NCBI RefSeq assembly: GCF_003034915.1
Contig: NZ_PZJX01000005.1
Span: 62,001-126,000 of the forward strand
Length of the DNA: 64,000 nt
Source: Mesorhizobium helmanticense
Lineage (GTDB): Bacteria; Pseudomonadota; Alphaproteobacteria; Rhizobiales; Rhizobiaceae
Direction: 5' to 3'
The notes under the pieces were generated by a model. That model searched no databases. It worked only from the letters and a program-made list of their open reading frames with translations, and was not told where the DNA came from. Both the position numbers and the translations under genes were made by a program. Positions 10,361 through 18,744 of the stretch are shown here, piece by piece; position 1 is the stretch's first letter; each line of letters opens with the position of its first letter.

Positions 10361-10798
10361 ATGTCTCTCAATCTCGTAAAGCTCTGTGTCGGCTGCGACA
10401 GCGTCGAGGATCTCGAAGAGTGGATCGCGTTTCGCCTTGAGGAAAAACGGCGCGCCGGCGAACCTGCCGAGCACTACCACACCACCCGCATGGTGCCGAC
10501 GCGCGGCGCCGAAATCACCGATGGTGGGTCGCTTTATTGGGTGGTCAAAGGCAATGTCCAGTGCCGTCAGTTGATCACTGAAATCCGGCCCTTCACCGAC
10601 GACGAGGGTATTGGCCGTTGTCATCTCATGCTCGACCCGGAAGTTGTGCGCACCGACTGGCAGCCGCGCCGCGCCTTTCAGGGCTGGCGTTACCTGAAAC
10701 CGGCCGATGCACCGGCCGATCTCGGCAAGGGCATGGCCGGGCTCTTCGAGATACCGCCGAAACTTAGGCGCGAGCTTGCCGACCTCGGCCTGCTCTGA
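10361..10798 (+). CDS. DUF1489 family protein
   Basis: The 145-residue protein (KLCVGCDSVEDLEEW, HYHTTRMVPTR, GSLYWVVKGNVQCRQ and RPRRAFQGWRYL-like segments) matches the alphaproteobacterial family DUF1489, whose function is unknown. Two cysteines in LCVGCD and one in VQCRQ are conserved-looking. It has no signal peptide or membrane segment. It is followed in the same direction, about 100 bp later, by the VWA/J-domain pair. Confidence 0.85.
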   Translation: MSLNLVKLCVGCDSVEDLEEWIAFRLEEKRRAGEPAEHYHTTRMVPTRGAEITDGGSLYWVVKGNVQCRQLITEIRPFTDDEGIGRCHLMLDPEVVRTDWQPRRAFQGWRYLKPADAPADLGKGMAGLFEIPPKLRRELADLGLL

Positions 10799-10900
10799 GC
10801 GAAGGCGCCAAGTCCGAGGCCGATTGTCTTGATTGCTGGCCCTCCAAGTCTCATCATGTTGGACTTGCAAGCGGCGCGGCAACGCCACATCTTGAATCGC

Positions 10901-11632
10901 ATGAGCGACAAGAAGCAGCCCGTGCCCGCGAGGGTCGATCCTGGGCCGGTCAAGTCTCAATCGAGCACCGGCGAAATCGACGCCTTTGTCCGCCAAGCGA
11001 GGACGCTTGCCGCGTCCGCGACTGGTTCGGGCAGGTTGATCCTTTCGCTCGACGCCACAATGAGCCGCCAGCCCACCTGGGATCTCGCCTGTGCGCTGCA
11101 GGGCGAGATGTTCGACGCTGTCGGCAAGGCCGGGGCGCTCAAGGTTCAACTGGTCTATTTTCGCGGTCTGGGCGAGTGTCGTTCATCCGCATTCGTGACC
11201 AATACGGACGCGCTGAAGCAACTGATGACGCGGATAGAATGCCGTGCCGGCCATACCCAGATCGGCAAGGTGCTTGCCCATGCGCTGAAACAGACGGCTG
11301 CCTCAAAAGTCAATGCGCTGGTCTATATCGGCGACGCCATGGAAGAAAATGTCGACGACCTTGCCGCCAAAGCCGGCAGCCTCGGCCTGCATGGCGTTCC
11401 CGTCTTCGTCTTTCAGGAGGGTCATGATTCCGGCGCGGAAAAGGCCTTCAAGGAGATCGCGCGGCTGTCCAAAGGGGCATGGTTCCGATTTGATCGGCGG
11501 GCCGCCGCGACCTTGGCCAGCCTGCTTTCGGCGGTCGCCGTGTTTGCGACCGGAGGGCTGACGGCACTGGAAGCCAGGGGCAGGCCGGAAGACCGGCTGA
11601 TGATCGAGCATCTGCGGGGCGGCAGGAAATAA
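10901..11632 (+). CDS. VWA-like domain protein of unknown function
   Basis: The product is about 243 residues. It has a Rossmann-like von Willebrand A fold: the strand-plus-MIDAS segment LILSLDATMSRQPTWD (D51-A-T53-M-S55, a DxTxS variant of DxSxS), QLVYFRGLGECRSS near 87, then GHTQIGKVLAHALKQ and NALVYIGDAMEEN. The C-terminus has a hydrophobic stretch near 207-225. The ATG at 10901 is chosen over a TTG at 10829 and an ATG at 10856, but no site has a strong ribosome-binding sequence. The stop overlaps the start of the J-domain gene (TAATG), so the two are coupled. Function unknown. Confidence 0.72.
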   Translation: MSDKKQPVPARVDPGPVKSQSSTGEIDAFVRQARTLAASATGSGRLILSLDATMSRQPTWDLACALQGEMFDAVGKAGALKVQLVYFRGLGECRSSAFVTNTDALKQLMTRIECRAGHTQIGKVLAHALKQTAASKVNALVYIGDAMEENVDDLAAKAGSLGLHGVPVFVFQEGHDSGAEKAFKEIARLSKGAWFRFDRRAAATLASLLSAVAVFATGGLTALEARGRPEDRLMIEHLRGGRK

Positions 11633-12330
11633 TGGGCGCGATTATCGCATTGGTAGCATTGCTTTTGGTGCTTCTCGGCGCGGCTATGATCTTCCTGCGC
11701 GCCGACCCGGCGAAACTCGCAAGCGGGATGAGGACGGTTGGGCCCATCCTGCTGGCGCTGGTCGGGGTTGCCGTGCTTCTGGTCGGACGTCAAGGCATTG
11801 GCGGTTTGATCCTGTCGGCGGCGCTCGCCTGGTACGGATCCATGCGGATGAAACGGCCGCCAACGAAGTTGTCGCCGGGCAAGCACTCGACAGTGCGCAC
11901 CGCTGCACTCGAAATGGAACTCGACCACGATACCGGCAGCCTGGAAGGCCTCGTTTTGGCCGGCCGCCATGAAGGCAAGATGCTCGGCGCCATGGCGCTT
12001 GCCGAATTGCAGCAGCTTTACCGCGAACTTCCCGGCGACCCGGAGAGCCGCCAATTGCTAGAGACGTATCTTGACAGCAGATTTCCCGTCTGGCGCAAAG
12101 ACGCTGAGGCGAATGGTGGCGACGGGCTGGGTGTTGCGCCAGGTGCGGGCGCCATGACTAAGGAGGAGGCCTACAAGATCCTTGGTCTTGAAGCGGGGGC
12201 CGCCGCGGCGGATGTCCGCAAGGCGCACCGCCGCCTGATGCAGCGCCTGCACCCCGATATCGGTGGCACGTCTTTCCTTGCGGCGCGGATCAACGAAGCC
12301 AAGGATGTCTTGCTCTCCAATCACAACTAG
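11632..12330 (+). CDS. membrane-anchored J-domain protein
   Basis: The 232-residue protein has two N-terminal transmembrane helices (about 3-22 and 36-66), a linker, and a C-terminal J domain (about 172-232). The J domain contains the diagnostic HPD tripeptide in RLMQRLHPDIGG. The layout resembles TIM14/Pam18-type J proteins, which stimulate an Hsp70 at a membrane. The partner DnaK is not in the window. It overlaps the VWA gene by one base and is convergent with the carboxypeptidase gene. The J domain is certain; the client is unknown. Confidence 0.85.
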   Translation: MGAIIALVALLLVLLGAAMIFLRADPAKLASGMRTVGPILLALVGVAVLLVGRQGIGGLILSAALAWYGSMRMKRPPTKLSPGKHSTVRTAALEMELDHDTGSLEGLVLAGRHEGKMLGAMALAELQQLYRELPGDPESRQLLETYLDSRFPVWRKDAEANGGDGLGVAPGAGAMTKEEAYKILGLEAGAAAADVRKAHRRLMQRLHPDIGGTSFLAARINEAKDVLLSNHN

Positions 12331-12375
12331 TCTCCTTCGACGCAGAATTTCCCGGGAGGCGTTTTTCCACACCGC

Positions 12376-13761
12376 CTATTGCTGGACGGCGTAGCACTCG
12401 ATCTTCTTTTTCTTCAGGGCGCTGCAGGCTTTCCAGGCGGCGTTCTTCGAACCGAAGCCGCCAAACCTGGCGCGGTAGTAGGTGACGCCATCCTTGTCGA
12501 AAGCGACGGTGAAACCGGACGCGTCGGCGAGGACCGAGGGGGCCTGCTTCGTCGTCTTGTCGAGGAAAGCCTGGGCTTCGGACCGTTTTGGCGAAGAAGC
12601 GACCTGTATTGCCCAGCCCGAGGGCACCGATGCGGTATTGACGGGATCGACCGCCTCCGCGTCGCCATAGGCCGCGGCAACCCGGGCCGTCGCCACATCG
12701 TCCGCTGTGGCCACGGCCACGGTCTTGACCTTTCTGGTCTGGACGACGGGAGTGGTCTCCTCGACGACGGGCGCGTTTTCCTCAACGAGAGCGGCAACCG
12801 CATCATTGTCCGGCTTTTCGTCCGGCGTCGGCGCGTCGTGCTTGGGCAAAAACACCTTGGCCAGTGCCGTGATCGGATTGCCGCCGCCAGCCTTGGCGAT
12901 CAGCACGCCGCTGCCGCGCGACGACGCCTTCGGCATGTAGGCGTTGATCAAACCGGCCATCTGGTTGTCACGGCTGCCGCCCGATTTCCCGCCCATGACC
13001 ACCGCCACGATGCGGCGATCGCCATCGGAGACCGAGGAGACAAGATTGAAACCGGAGGCCCGCGTGTAACCCGTCTTGATACCGTCGACGCCCTTGATGC
13101 GGCCGAGCAGCCGGTTATGGCCGTTGATGCGCTTGCGGCCATACAGGAAAGAGCGCTGCGAGAAATAGCCGTAATACTGGGGAAAATGCTCTCTTAGCGC
13201 GATGCCGAGCATCGCCATGTCGCGCGCGGTCGTGAACTGACCGGGGTCCGGCAAACCGTTGGCATTGCGGAAAACGGTCGACTTCATGCCCAGCGCCCGG
13301 GCCTTGGCCGTCATCATACGGGCGAAATTGGCTTCATTGCCGCCGAGGAGCTCGCCGAGCGCCGTTGCCGAGTCGTTTGCCGACTTGGTCACCATCGACA
13401 GGATCGCGGTCTCGACCGTGACCACCCCGCCGGGCCGGACGCCGAGTTTCGTCGGCGGTTCGGCCGCGGCACGTGCCGAGAAAACGACTCGAGAATTCTT
13501 GGCGATCTTGCCCTTCGCCATCGCCTCGAAGGTCAGGTAAAGCGTCATCATCTTGGTGAGCGAGGCAGGATAGCGCCGGCCGTCGGCATCCGAGGAATAA
13601 AGCACCTTGCCGGTCTTGGCGTCGATGACGATGGCGGCCGACCTGGCTGCCTGCGACGAAGCGGCCTCGGCAACGACCAGTGTCATCGCCAAAGCGAGGA
13701 TCACGATCGTTTTCAAAGAGGACGCGGATTTGGAAAGAATGCCCGACAACGCCTGACGCAC
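12376..13761 (-). CDS. D-alanyl-D-alanine carboxypeptidase with C-terminal SPOR domain
   Basis: Starting at the GTG at 13761 (AAAGGA lies upstream on that strand) the protein is 461 residues. It has a signal peptide (about 1-38), an SxxK motif SLTK (S67, K70), an SxN motif SAN (S127, N129) and a KTG motif (K229), the complete class A low-molecular-weight penicillin-binding-protein active site. A linker rich in Val/Thr/Glu leads to a SPOR domain (about 382-461), which binds denuded glycan and would target the enzyme to the septum. It trims pentapeptides in periplasmic peptidoglycan. The frame stays open to 13944, but that extension lacks a plausible secretion start. Confidence 0.92.
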   Translation of the reverse strand: MRQALSGILSKSASSLKTIVILALAMTLVVAEAASSQAARSAAIVIDAKTGKVLYSSDADGRRYPASLTKMMTLYLTFEAMAKGKIAKNSRVVFSARAAAEPPTKLGVRPGGVVTVETAILSMVTKSANDSATALGELLGGNEANFARMMTAKARALGMKSTVFRNANGLPDPGQFTTARDMAMLGIALREHFPQYYGYFSQRSFLYGRKRINGHNRLLGRIKGVDGIKTGYTRASGFNLVSSVSDGDRRIVAVVMGGKSGGSRDNQMAGLINAYMPKASSRGSGVLIAKAGGGNPITALAKVFLPKHDAPTPDEKPDNDAVAALVEENAPVVEETTPVVQTRKVKTVAVATADDVATARVAAAYGDAEAVDPVNTASVPSGWAIQVASSPKRSEAQAFLDKTTKQAPSVLADASGFTVAFDKDGVTYYRARFGGFGSKNAAWKACSALKKKKIECYAVQQ

Positions 13762-14070
13762 CGATAATTCCTTTGAATTTTTTGTTGCCCTGGAGGCGGC
13801 AAAGGGTCCCTGCCTCACTTCCAGCCACGCTAACGCGGTCAGCGTTACCAATCCGTTTATGGTAACCGCCGCGTTCACCATTTTCTTCGGGATTGAGCTT
13901 CTCTTTATTCGAATGTTAGCCACTGCCGGCGTGGCGGGGGTCACCGATTTAGGCTAAACCTTGACTTTTGTGCAGCGCACAATATATTGACGTGCATTGC
14001 ACAACGTGGCCGGATAGGCGCCCAGTTCGGGACGGCGCGTCAAAGGCCGTCATCAAAGGGAAAGCGTGAA
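13762..14070. other. divergent control region between the carboxypeptidase and phasin genes
   Basis: This 309-bp gap holds the phasin promoter and palindromic operators (13961-14004). Its left part, next to the carboxypeptidase gene, is AT-richer than the surroundings and has no feature I can name beyond the AAAGGA ribosome-binding site of that gene. Confidence 0.6.
13961..14004 (+). promoter_or_regulatory. phasin promoter overlapped by two palindromes (candidate PhaR operators)
   Basis: TTGACT (13961-13966) and TATATT (13983-13988), spaced by 16 bases, form a good sigma-70 promoter. The perfect palindrome TTGTGC-AGC-GCACAA (13968-13982) fills the spacer, and GTGCA-T-TGCAC (13992-14002) lies just downstream of the -10 box. 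TGC-N-GCA palindromes at phasin genes are the known style of binding site for the polyhydroxyalkanoate repressor PhaR/AniA. That this protein binds here is inference. Confidence 0.6.
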
Positions 14071-14400
14071 ATGGCCCAGACCTATGAAGATTTCAGCAAA
14101 TATGGCAAAGAGTTTGCCGACACCGGCTTGAAGAGCTTTGCGTCCCTTTCCAAGGGCGCGCAGGCCATTGCCACTGAAGCGGGCGAATATACCAAGAAGA
14201 GCTTCGAAGCCGGCAGCGCCGCGGTCGAGAAAATCTTTTCGGCCAAGTCGCTGGAGAAGGCGATCGAAATCCAGTCCGACTACGCCAAGCAGTCCTACGA
14301 ATCCTTCGTCACCGAGGCGACAAAGATCGGCGATCTCTACGCCGAACTCGCCAAGGAAGCCTACAAGCCGTTCGAATCGATCGTCGCAAAGGCGAAGTAA
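14071..14400 (+). CDS. phasin family protein
   Basis: The 109-residue product (MAQTYEDFSKYGKEFADTGL) is predicted to be almost entirely amphipathic helix. It has the phasin repeat pattern KSFASLSKGAQAIATEAGEYTKKSFEAGSAAVEKIFSAKSLEKA and no signal peptide. Phasins coat intracellular polyhydroxyalkanoate granules. The ATG at 14071 follows GGGAAAG (14058-14064). A promoter with palindromic operators precedes it and a strong terminator follows, so it is a single-gene unit. Confidence 0.88.
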   Translation: MAQTYEDFSKYGKEFADTGLKSFASLSKGAQAIATEAGEYTKKSFEAGSAAVEKIFSAKSLEKAIEIQSDYAKQSYESFVTEATKIGDLYAELAKEAYKPFESIVAKAK

Positions 14401-14444
14401 TTTGTCTGTATGATGTGAAGACGGCCCCGAGCCTGTAAGACAGA

Positions 14445-14474
14445 CCCGGTCGCGGAAGCGCGGCCGGGTTTTTT
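14445..14474 (+). terminator. rho-independent terminator of the phasin gene
   Basis: The stem CCCGGTCGC (14445-14453) pairs with GCGGCCGGG (14460-14468), with one G-T pair, and is followed by TTTTTT (14469-14474). Confidence 0.85.
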
Positions 14475-14635
14475 CATGGCAATTTCAAATCAGGGGCTCC
14501 GCCGGCTTCACGATTGCGAAAATCCGTCAAGTTTGGCCACCTAGCCATATTGTCAGCTAAACAGAAGGGCTTAAAATCGTCCATCGAACACCTACATGTC
14601 GAACTCGCATGGGGATTCGAAAAAGGCAGGACTAC

Positions 14636-15001
14636 GTGACGATCGGTTTGACTGCCACGAGAGACGTGGCGCGCATGCAAAACGGCAGCGGCGGCAATGA
14701 GGCCGGTCGCGGCACCGCCGTCATCACGCGCACCAAAACCAAGACCAAGAAGCCCAGCCTTTACCGGGTCCTCATCCTCAACGACGACTACACACCCATG
14801 GAATTCGTGGTTCACGTGCTGGAGCGTTTTTTCCAGAAGGACCGTGAAGCCGCCACACGCATCATGCTTCATGTTCACAATCATGGAGTGGGCGAGTGCG
14901 GGGTCTATACATTCGAGGTGGCCGAGACCAAAGTGTCTCAGGTCATGGATTTCGCCCGACAGAATCAGCATCCGCTGCAATGCGTGATGGAGAAGAAGTG
15001 A
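14636..15001 (+). CDS. clpS: ATP-dependent Clp protease adaptor ClpS
   Basis: The product has the ClpS core [24 protein letters not shown] followed by [27 protein letters not shown], the fold that binds N-degron substrates (the NDD-Y-TPM loop) and docks on the ClpA N-domain. The GTG at 14636 (121 residues, GGCAGG upstream at 14625-14630) is my best start. ATGs at 14609 and 14675 are alternatives, since the N-terminal arm is variable in the family. It lies 6 bp upstream of clpA and is clearly cotranscribed with it. Confidence 0.93.
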   Translation: MTIGLTATRDVARMQNGSGGNEAGRGTAVITRTKTKTKKPSLYRVLILNDDYTPMEFVVHVLERFFQKDREAATRIMLHVHNHGVGECGVYTFEVAETKVSQVMDFARQNQHPLQCVMEKK

Positions 15002-15007
15002 GGTAAC

Positions 15008-17476
15008 ATGCCGGCTTTCTCCCAAGGCCTGGAAAAGGCGCTTCACCAAGCGCTGACGCTCGCCAATGAGCGGCACCATGAATACGCAACCCTTGAACAT
15101 TTGCTGCTCGCGCTCATCGACGACACCGAGGCGGCCGCCGTCATGCGTGCCTGCAATGTCGATCTCGACGATCTGAAGCATACGGTGCTGACCTATATCG
15201 ACACCGAGCTCGACAATCTCGTTACGGGTTACGACGAGGACTCCAAGCCGACCGCCGGTTTCCAGCGCGTCATCCAGCGTGCAGTGATCCATGTGCAGTC
15301 GTCCGGCCGCGAGGAAGTGTCGGGCGCCAATGTGCTCGTTGCCATCTTCGCCGAGCGCGAGAGCCATGCCGCCTATTTCCTGCAGGAACAGCAGATGACC
15401 CGCTACGACGCGGTCAACTACATCTCGCACGGCATCGCCAAGCGCCCCGGCGCTTCGGAAGCGCGGACGCCGCGCGGCGCCGACGACGAGCAGGGTGGCC
15501 AGAACGGCGCCGAGCCGCAGGAAGAAAACGGCAAGAAGAAGCAGCAGCAGGACGCGCTGACCGCCTATTGCGTCAACCTCAACAACAAGGCCAAGGCCGG
15601 CAAGATCGATCCGCTGATCGGCCGCGAGAGCGAGATCAACCGCACCATCCAGGTGCTGTGCCGCCGTTCCAAGAACAACCCGCTCTATGTCGGCGACCCC
15701 GGCGTCGGCAAGACGGCGATCGCGGAAGGCCTTGCCAAGCGCATCGTCGAGGGCGATGTGCCGGAAGTGCTGCTCAACGCCACCATCTTTGCGCTCGACA
15801 TGGGCACGTTGCTGGCCGGCACCCGCTACCGCGGCGATTTCGAGGAGCGGCTGAAGCAGGTCGTCAAGGAGCTCGAGGACTATCCCGGCGCGGTGCTGTT
15901 TATCGACGAAATCCACACCGTGATCGGGGCAGGGGCCACATCGGGCGGCGCCATGGACGCGTCGAACCTGTTGAAGCCGGCGCTGTCGTCCGGCGCGATC
16001 CGCTGCATCGGCTCGACCACCTACAAGGAGTTCCGCCAGTTCTTCGAGAAGGACCGCGCTCTGGTGCGGCGCTTCCAGAAGATCGACGTCAACGAGCCGA
16101 CCATCGAGGATGCCATCGAGATCATGAAGGGCCTGAAGCCCTATTTCGAGGAGTTCCACAAGGTCCGCTACACGAGCGAGGCGATCAAGGCTTCGGTTGA
16201 ATTGTCGGCGCGCTACATCAATGACCGCAAGTTGCCGGACAAGGCGATCGACGTGATCGACGAGACCGGCGCCTCGCAGATGCTGGTGCCGGAGGCCAAG
16301 CGCAAGAAGACCATCGGCATCAAGGAGATCGAGGCGACGATCGCGACCATGGCCCGCATTCCGCCCAAGACGGTTTCGGCCGACGACGAGAAGGTGCTGC
16401 AGGGCCTCGACGTCGAGTTGAAGCGTGTCGTCTACGGTCAGGACACCGCGATCACCGCGCTGACCTCCGCGATCAAGCTGGCGCGCGCCGGCCTGCGCGA
16501 ACCGGAAAAGCCGATCGGCTCCTACCTGTTCTCGGGCCCGACCGGCGTCGGCAAGACCGAAGTGGCAAAGCAGCTCGCTGCCTCGCTTGGCGTCGAGCTG
16601 ATCCGTTTCGACATGTCGGAATATATGGAGCGTCACACCGTCTCGCGGCTGATCGGCGCACCTCCCGGCTATGTCGGCTTCGACCAGGGCGGCCTGCTGA
16701 CCGACGGCGTCGACCAGCATCCGCATTGCGTGCTGTTGCTGGACGAGGTCGAGAAAGCGCATCCTGACCTGTTCAACATCCTGTTGCAGGTCATGGACCA
16801 CGGCAAGCTGACCGATCACAACGGCAAGCAGATCGACTTCCGCAATGTCATCCTGATCATGACCACCAACGCCGGTGCGTCGGATGCGCAGCGCGCGGCG
16901 ATCGGCTTTGGCTCGACCAAGCGCGAAGGCGACGATGTCGAGGCGATCAATCGGCTGTTCACGCCGGAATTCCGCAACCGTCTCGATGCGATCATCCCGT
17001 TCGGCTCGTTGCCGGTGCCGGTTATCCATCAGGTGGTGCAGAAGTTCGTCATGCAGCTCGAGGCCCAGCTTTCCGAACGCGGCGTCACCTTCGACCTGTC
17101 GCCGGACGCGATCGCCTGGCTGGCCGACAAGGGCTATGACGAGCGCATGGGCGCAAGGCCGCTCGGCCGCGTCATCCAGGAGCACATCAAGAAGCCGCTG
17201 GCCGACGAGGTGCTGTTCGGCAAGCTCAAGAAGGGCGGCACGGTGCGCGTCACCGTCGAGAAGAAGGAGACCGGCGAGACCGGCCTGAAGCTCGAATCGC
17301 TGGCCGACGAGGCGCCGGTCAAGCCGAAGAAGGAAGATCTGGACGATGCGCCCAAGGCCAAGAAAGCCGTAGCGAAGAAGCCCGCCGCGAAAAAGGCCGT
17401 GGCGCAGAAGCCGGAGGCCAAGGGCAAGGATGGCGGCAAGCGCAGCCTGGTGCCGCAACTGCCCCGCAAGGGCTGA
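15008..17476 (+). CDS. clpA: ATP-dependent Clp protease ATP-binding subunit ClpA
   Basis: The 822-residue AAA+ unfoldase has a double Clp-N domain (1-150) and a first ATPase module with Walker [10 protein letters not shown] (about 230) and Walker [10 protein letters not shown] (about 297). The second module has Walker [10 protein letters not shown] (about 510) and [10 protein letters not shown], plus the ClpP-docking IGF loop ([14 protein letters not shown], about 630). It feeds substrates to ClpP. After the usual end of the family at about residue 770 there is a Lys/Ala-rich tail ([20 protein letters not shown]) of roughly 50 residues, absent from E. coli ClpA (758 residues). It is coupled with clpS. 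Confidence 0.97.
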   Translation: MPAFSQGLEKALHQALTLANERHHEYATLEHLLLALIDDTEAAAVMRACNVDLDDLKHTVLTYIDTELDNLVTGYDEDSKPTAGFQRVIQRAVIHVQSSGREEVSGANVLVAIFAERESHAAYFLQEQQMTRYDAVNYISHGIAKRPGASEARTPRGADDEQGGQNGAEPQEENGKKKQQQDALTAYCVNLNNKAKAGKIDPLIGRESEINRTIQVLCRRSKNNPLYVGDPGVGKTAIAEGLAKRIVEGDVPEVLLNATIFALDMGTLLAGTRYRGDFEERLKQVVKELEDYPGAVLFIDEIHTVIGAGATSGGAMDASNLLKPALSSGAIRCIGSTTYKEFRQFFEKDRALVRRFQKIDVNEPTIEDAIEIMKGLKPYFEEFHKVRYTSEAIKASVELSARYINDRKLPDKAIDVIDETGASQMLVPEAKRKKTIGIKEIEATIATMARIPPKTVSADDEKVLQGLDVELKRVVYGQDTAITALTSAIKLARAGLREPEKPIGSYLFSGPTGVGKTEVAKQLAASLGVELIRFDMSEYMERHTVSRLIGAPPGYVGFDQGGLLTDGVDQHPHCVLLLDEVEKAHPDLFNILLQVMDHGKLTDHNGKQIDFRNVILIMTTNAGASDAQRAAIGFGSTKREGDDVEAINRLFTPEFRNRLDAIIPFGSLPVPVIHQVVQKFVMQLEAQLSERGVTFDLSPDAIAWLADKGYDERMGARPLGRVIQEHIKKPLADEVLFGKLKKGGTVRVTVEKKETGETGLKLESLADEAPVKPKKEDLDDAPKAKKAVAKKPAAKKAVAQKPEAKGKDGGKRSLVPQLPRKG

Positions 17477-17492
17477 CAAGCTCTGGAGTCAG

Positions 17493-17518
17493 AAAAGCCC
17501 CGGCAACGGGGCTTTTTT
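17493..17518 (+). terminator. rho-independent terminator of clpS-clpA
   Basis: AAAAGCCCC (17493-17501) pairs with GGGGCTTTT (17508-17516) around a 6-base loop, ending in a T tract to 17518. Confidence 0.9.
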
Positions 17519-17535
17519 GTTGGGAGGGAGGCCGC

Positions 17536-18162
17536 GTGCAGATCGGGCAAATCATCATTCTGAACGGTGCGCCGCGATCGGGAAAGTCGAGCATTGTCCA
17601 GGCAATCCAGGAGACGTTCGATGGCGTCTGGATGAACCTTGGCGTCGATACCTTCGCGCAGATCACGCCGCCCAAGTTTCGTCCGGGCATTGGCCTGCGC
17701 CCCGGCGGGGAGCGCCCCGATCTTGAAATGCATGTGCCTCGATTCTATGCCGCGCTCTATGAATCGATTGCCGCCCACAGCCGGTCGAGCCTGAATGTCA
17801 TCGCCGATCTCGGTCATCACGATGCTTATTCGAAGCCGCTCAACATCCTGGCCGATTGCGCCGGTCGGCTCGCCGGCCTGCCGGTTCTTTTCGTAGGCGT
17901 TCGCTGTCCGATCGAGGTGATTCTTGAACGGCGCGCGCGGAGCGCGGCGGACGAGGGCTATGTGACCGGCTCCAGCGACGATCCGATGCCGCGGCCCGTG
18001 CGCCTGTGGCAGGATGAGGTACACCGGCCGGGCATCTACGACCTGGAGGTCGATACGTCGCTGCTAAGCCCGCAGCAGTGCGCCGAGGCGATCAGGCGGC
18101 GGCTTGACCACGGCCCGCGGCCGACCGCTTTTCGAAGCCTGGCACAATCGCAAGTCGGCTGA
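17536..18162 (+). CDS. chloramphenicol phosphotransferase-like P-loop kinase
   Basis: The 208-residue protein has a Walker A motif in IILNGAPRSGKSSIVQAIQ (about residues 6-24), then WMNLGVDTFAQITPPK, VIADLGHHDAYS and LFVGVRCPIEVILERRARS. A C-terminal YDLEVDTSLLSPQQCAEAI motif follows. This is the order seen in chloramphenicol 3-O-phosphotransferase and its many relatives of unknown substrate. Drug resistance should not be assumed; most chromosomal homologues have unknown small-molecule acceptors. The GTG start at 17536 follows GGGAGGGAGG (17523-17532). It lies directly after the clpA terminator and is convergent with the HIT gene. Confidence 0.8.
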   Translation: MQIGQIIILNGAPRSGKSSIVQAIQETFDGVWMNLGVDTFAQITPPKFRPGIGLRPGGERPDLEMHVPRFYAALYESIAAHSRSSLNVIADLGHHDAYSKPLNILADCAGRLAGLPVLFVGVRCPIEVILERRARSAADEGYVTGSSDDPMPRPVRLWQDEVHRPGIYDLEVDTSLLSPQQCAEAIRRRLDHGPRPTAFRSLAQSQVG

Positions 18163-18180
18163 AGCCCGCCTGCGACTGGA

Positions 18181-18612
18181 TCAATTGCTTAGCGCTGCCC
18201 GTATCTTACCGGCGTTTTCAGCCAGGATTTCCGGCTTTTCCATCTGTCCGCTGTGCGGCTTCAGCGGGACACCCTCGAAGCGCGGAATGATATGGACATG
18301 CAAGTGGTAGACGGTCTGGCCCGATGCCGGCTCGTTGAACTGCATGACGGTGACGCCATCGGCGCCGAAGGTTTTTTTGACAGCACGCGCCACTTTCTGG
18401 ACGATCGCAAAAAGCGGGCCGAGTGTTGTCGGATCGGCGTCAAGCAGGTTGCGCGAAGGCGCCTTCGGCACGACGAGCGTATGGCCCGGCCCTTGCGGCA
18501 TCACATCCATGAAGGCCAAGACCGCGTCATCTTCGTAGACGCGGTGCGACGGGATTTCGCCGCGCAGGATTTTTGCGAAGATATTGTTGCTGTCATAGGT
18601 GGCGTCCGCCAT
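18181..18612 (-). CDS. HIT family nucleotide hydrolase
   Basis: The 143-residue protein (MADATYDSNNIFAKILRGEIP) ends its core with the histidine triad HLHVHIIPRF. It also has KILRGEIPSHRVYEDD and HTLVVPK motifs, typical of HINT/HIT phosphoramidases and dinucleotide hydrolases. The ATG at 18612 is chosen over 18672 because homologues start close to NIFAKI. It is the last gene of the minus-strand run that begins with ridA at 21199. Confidence 0.92.
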   Translation of the reverse strand: MADATYDSNNIFAKILRGEIPSHRVYEDDAVLAFMDVMPQGPGHTLVVPKAPSRNLLDADPTTLGPLFAIVQKVARAVKKTFGADGVTVMQFNEPASGQTVYHLHVHIIPRFEGVPLKPHSGQMEKPEILAENAGKIRAALSN

Positions 18613-18744
18613 GGCCTGTGCTCCGGATTGTGCCTCGCTGTCTCGTGTAGCGAAGCCATTCTGGACCGGCAAGACAATCGGGCAAGATCGACCATGCCCG
18701 CTTCGATCAGCGCCGCATCCTTGGTGGAGGACGCTGGGCGGCTG

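Noticed and set aside
14474-17479. 1001-codon open frame antisense to clpS-clpA
   Set aside because: It is exactly mirrored to two secure genes, has no ribosome-binding site or recognisable motif, and its length reflects codon-position GC bias on the opposite strand.
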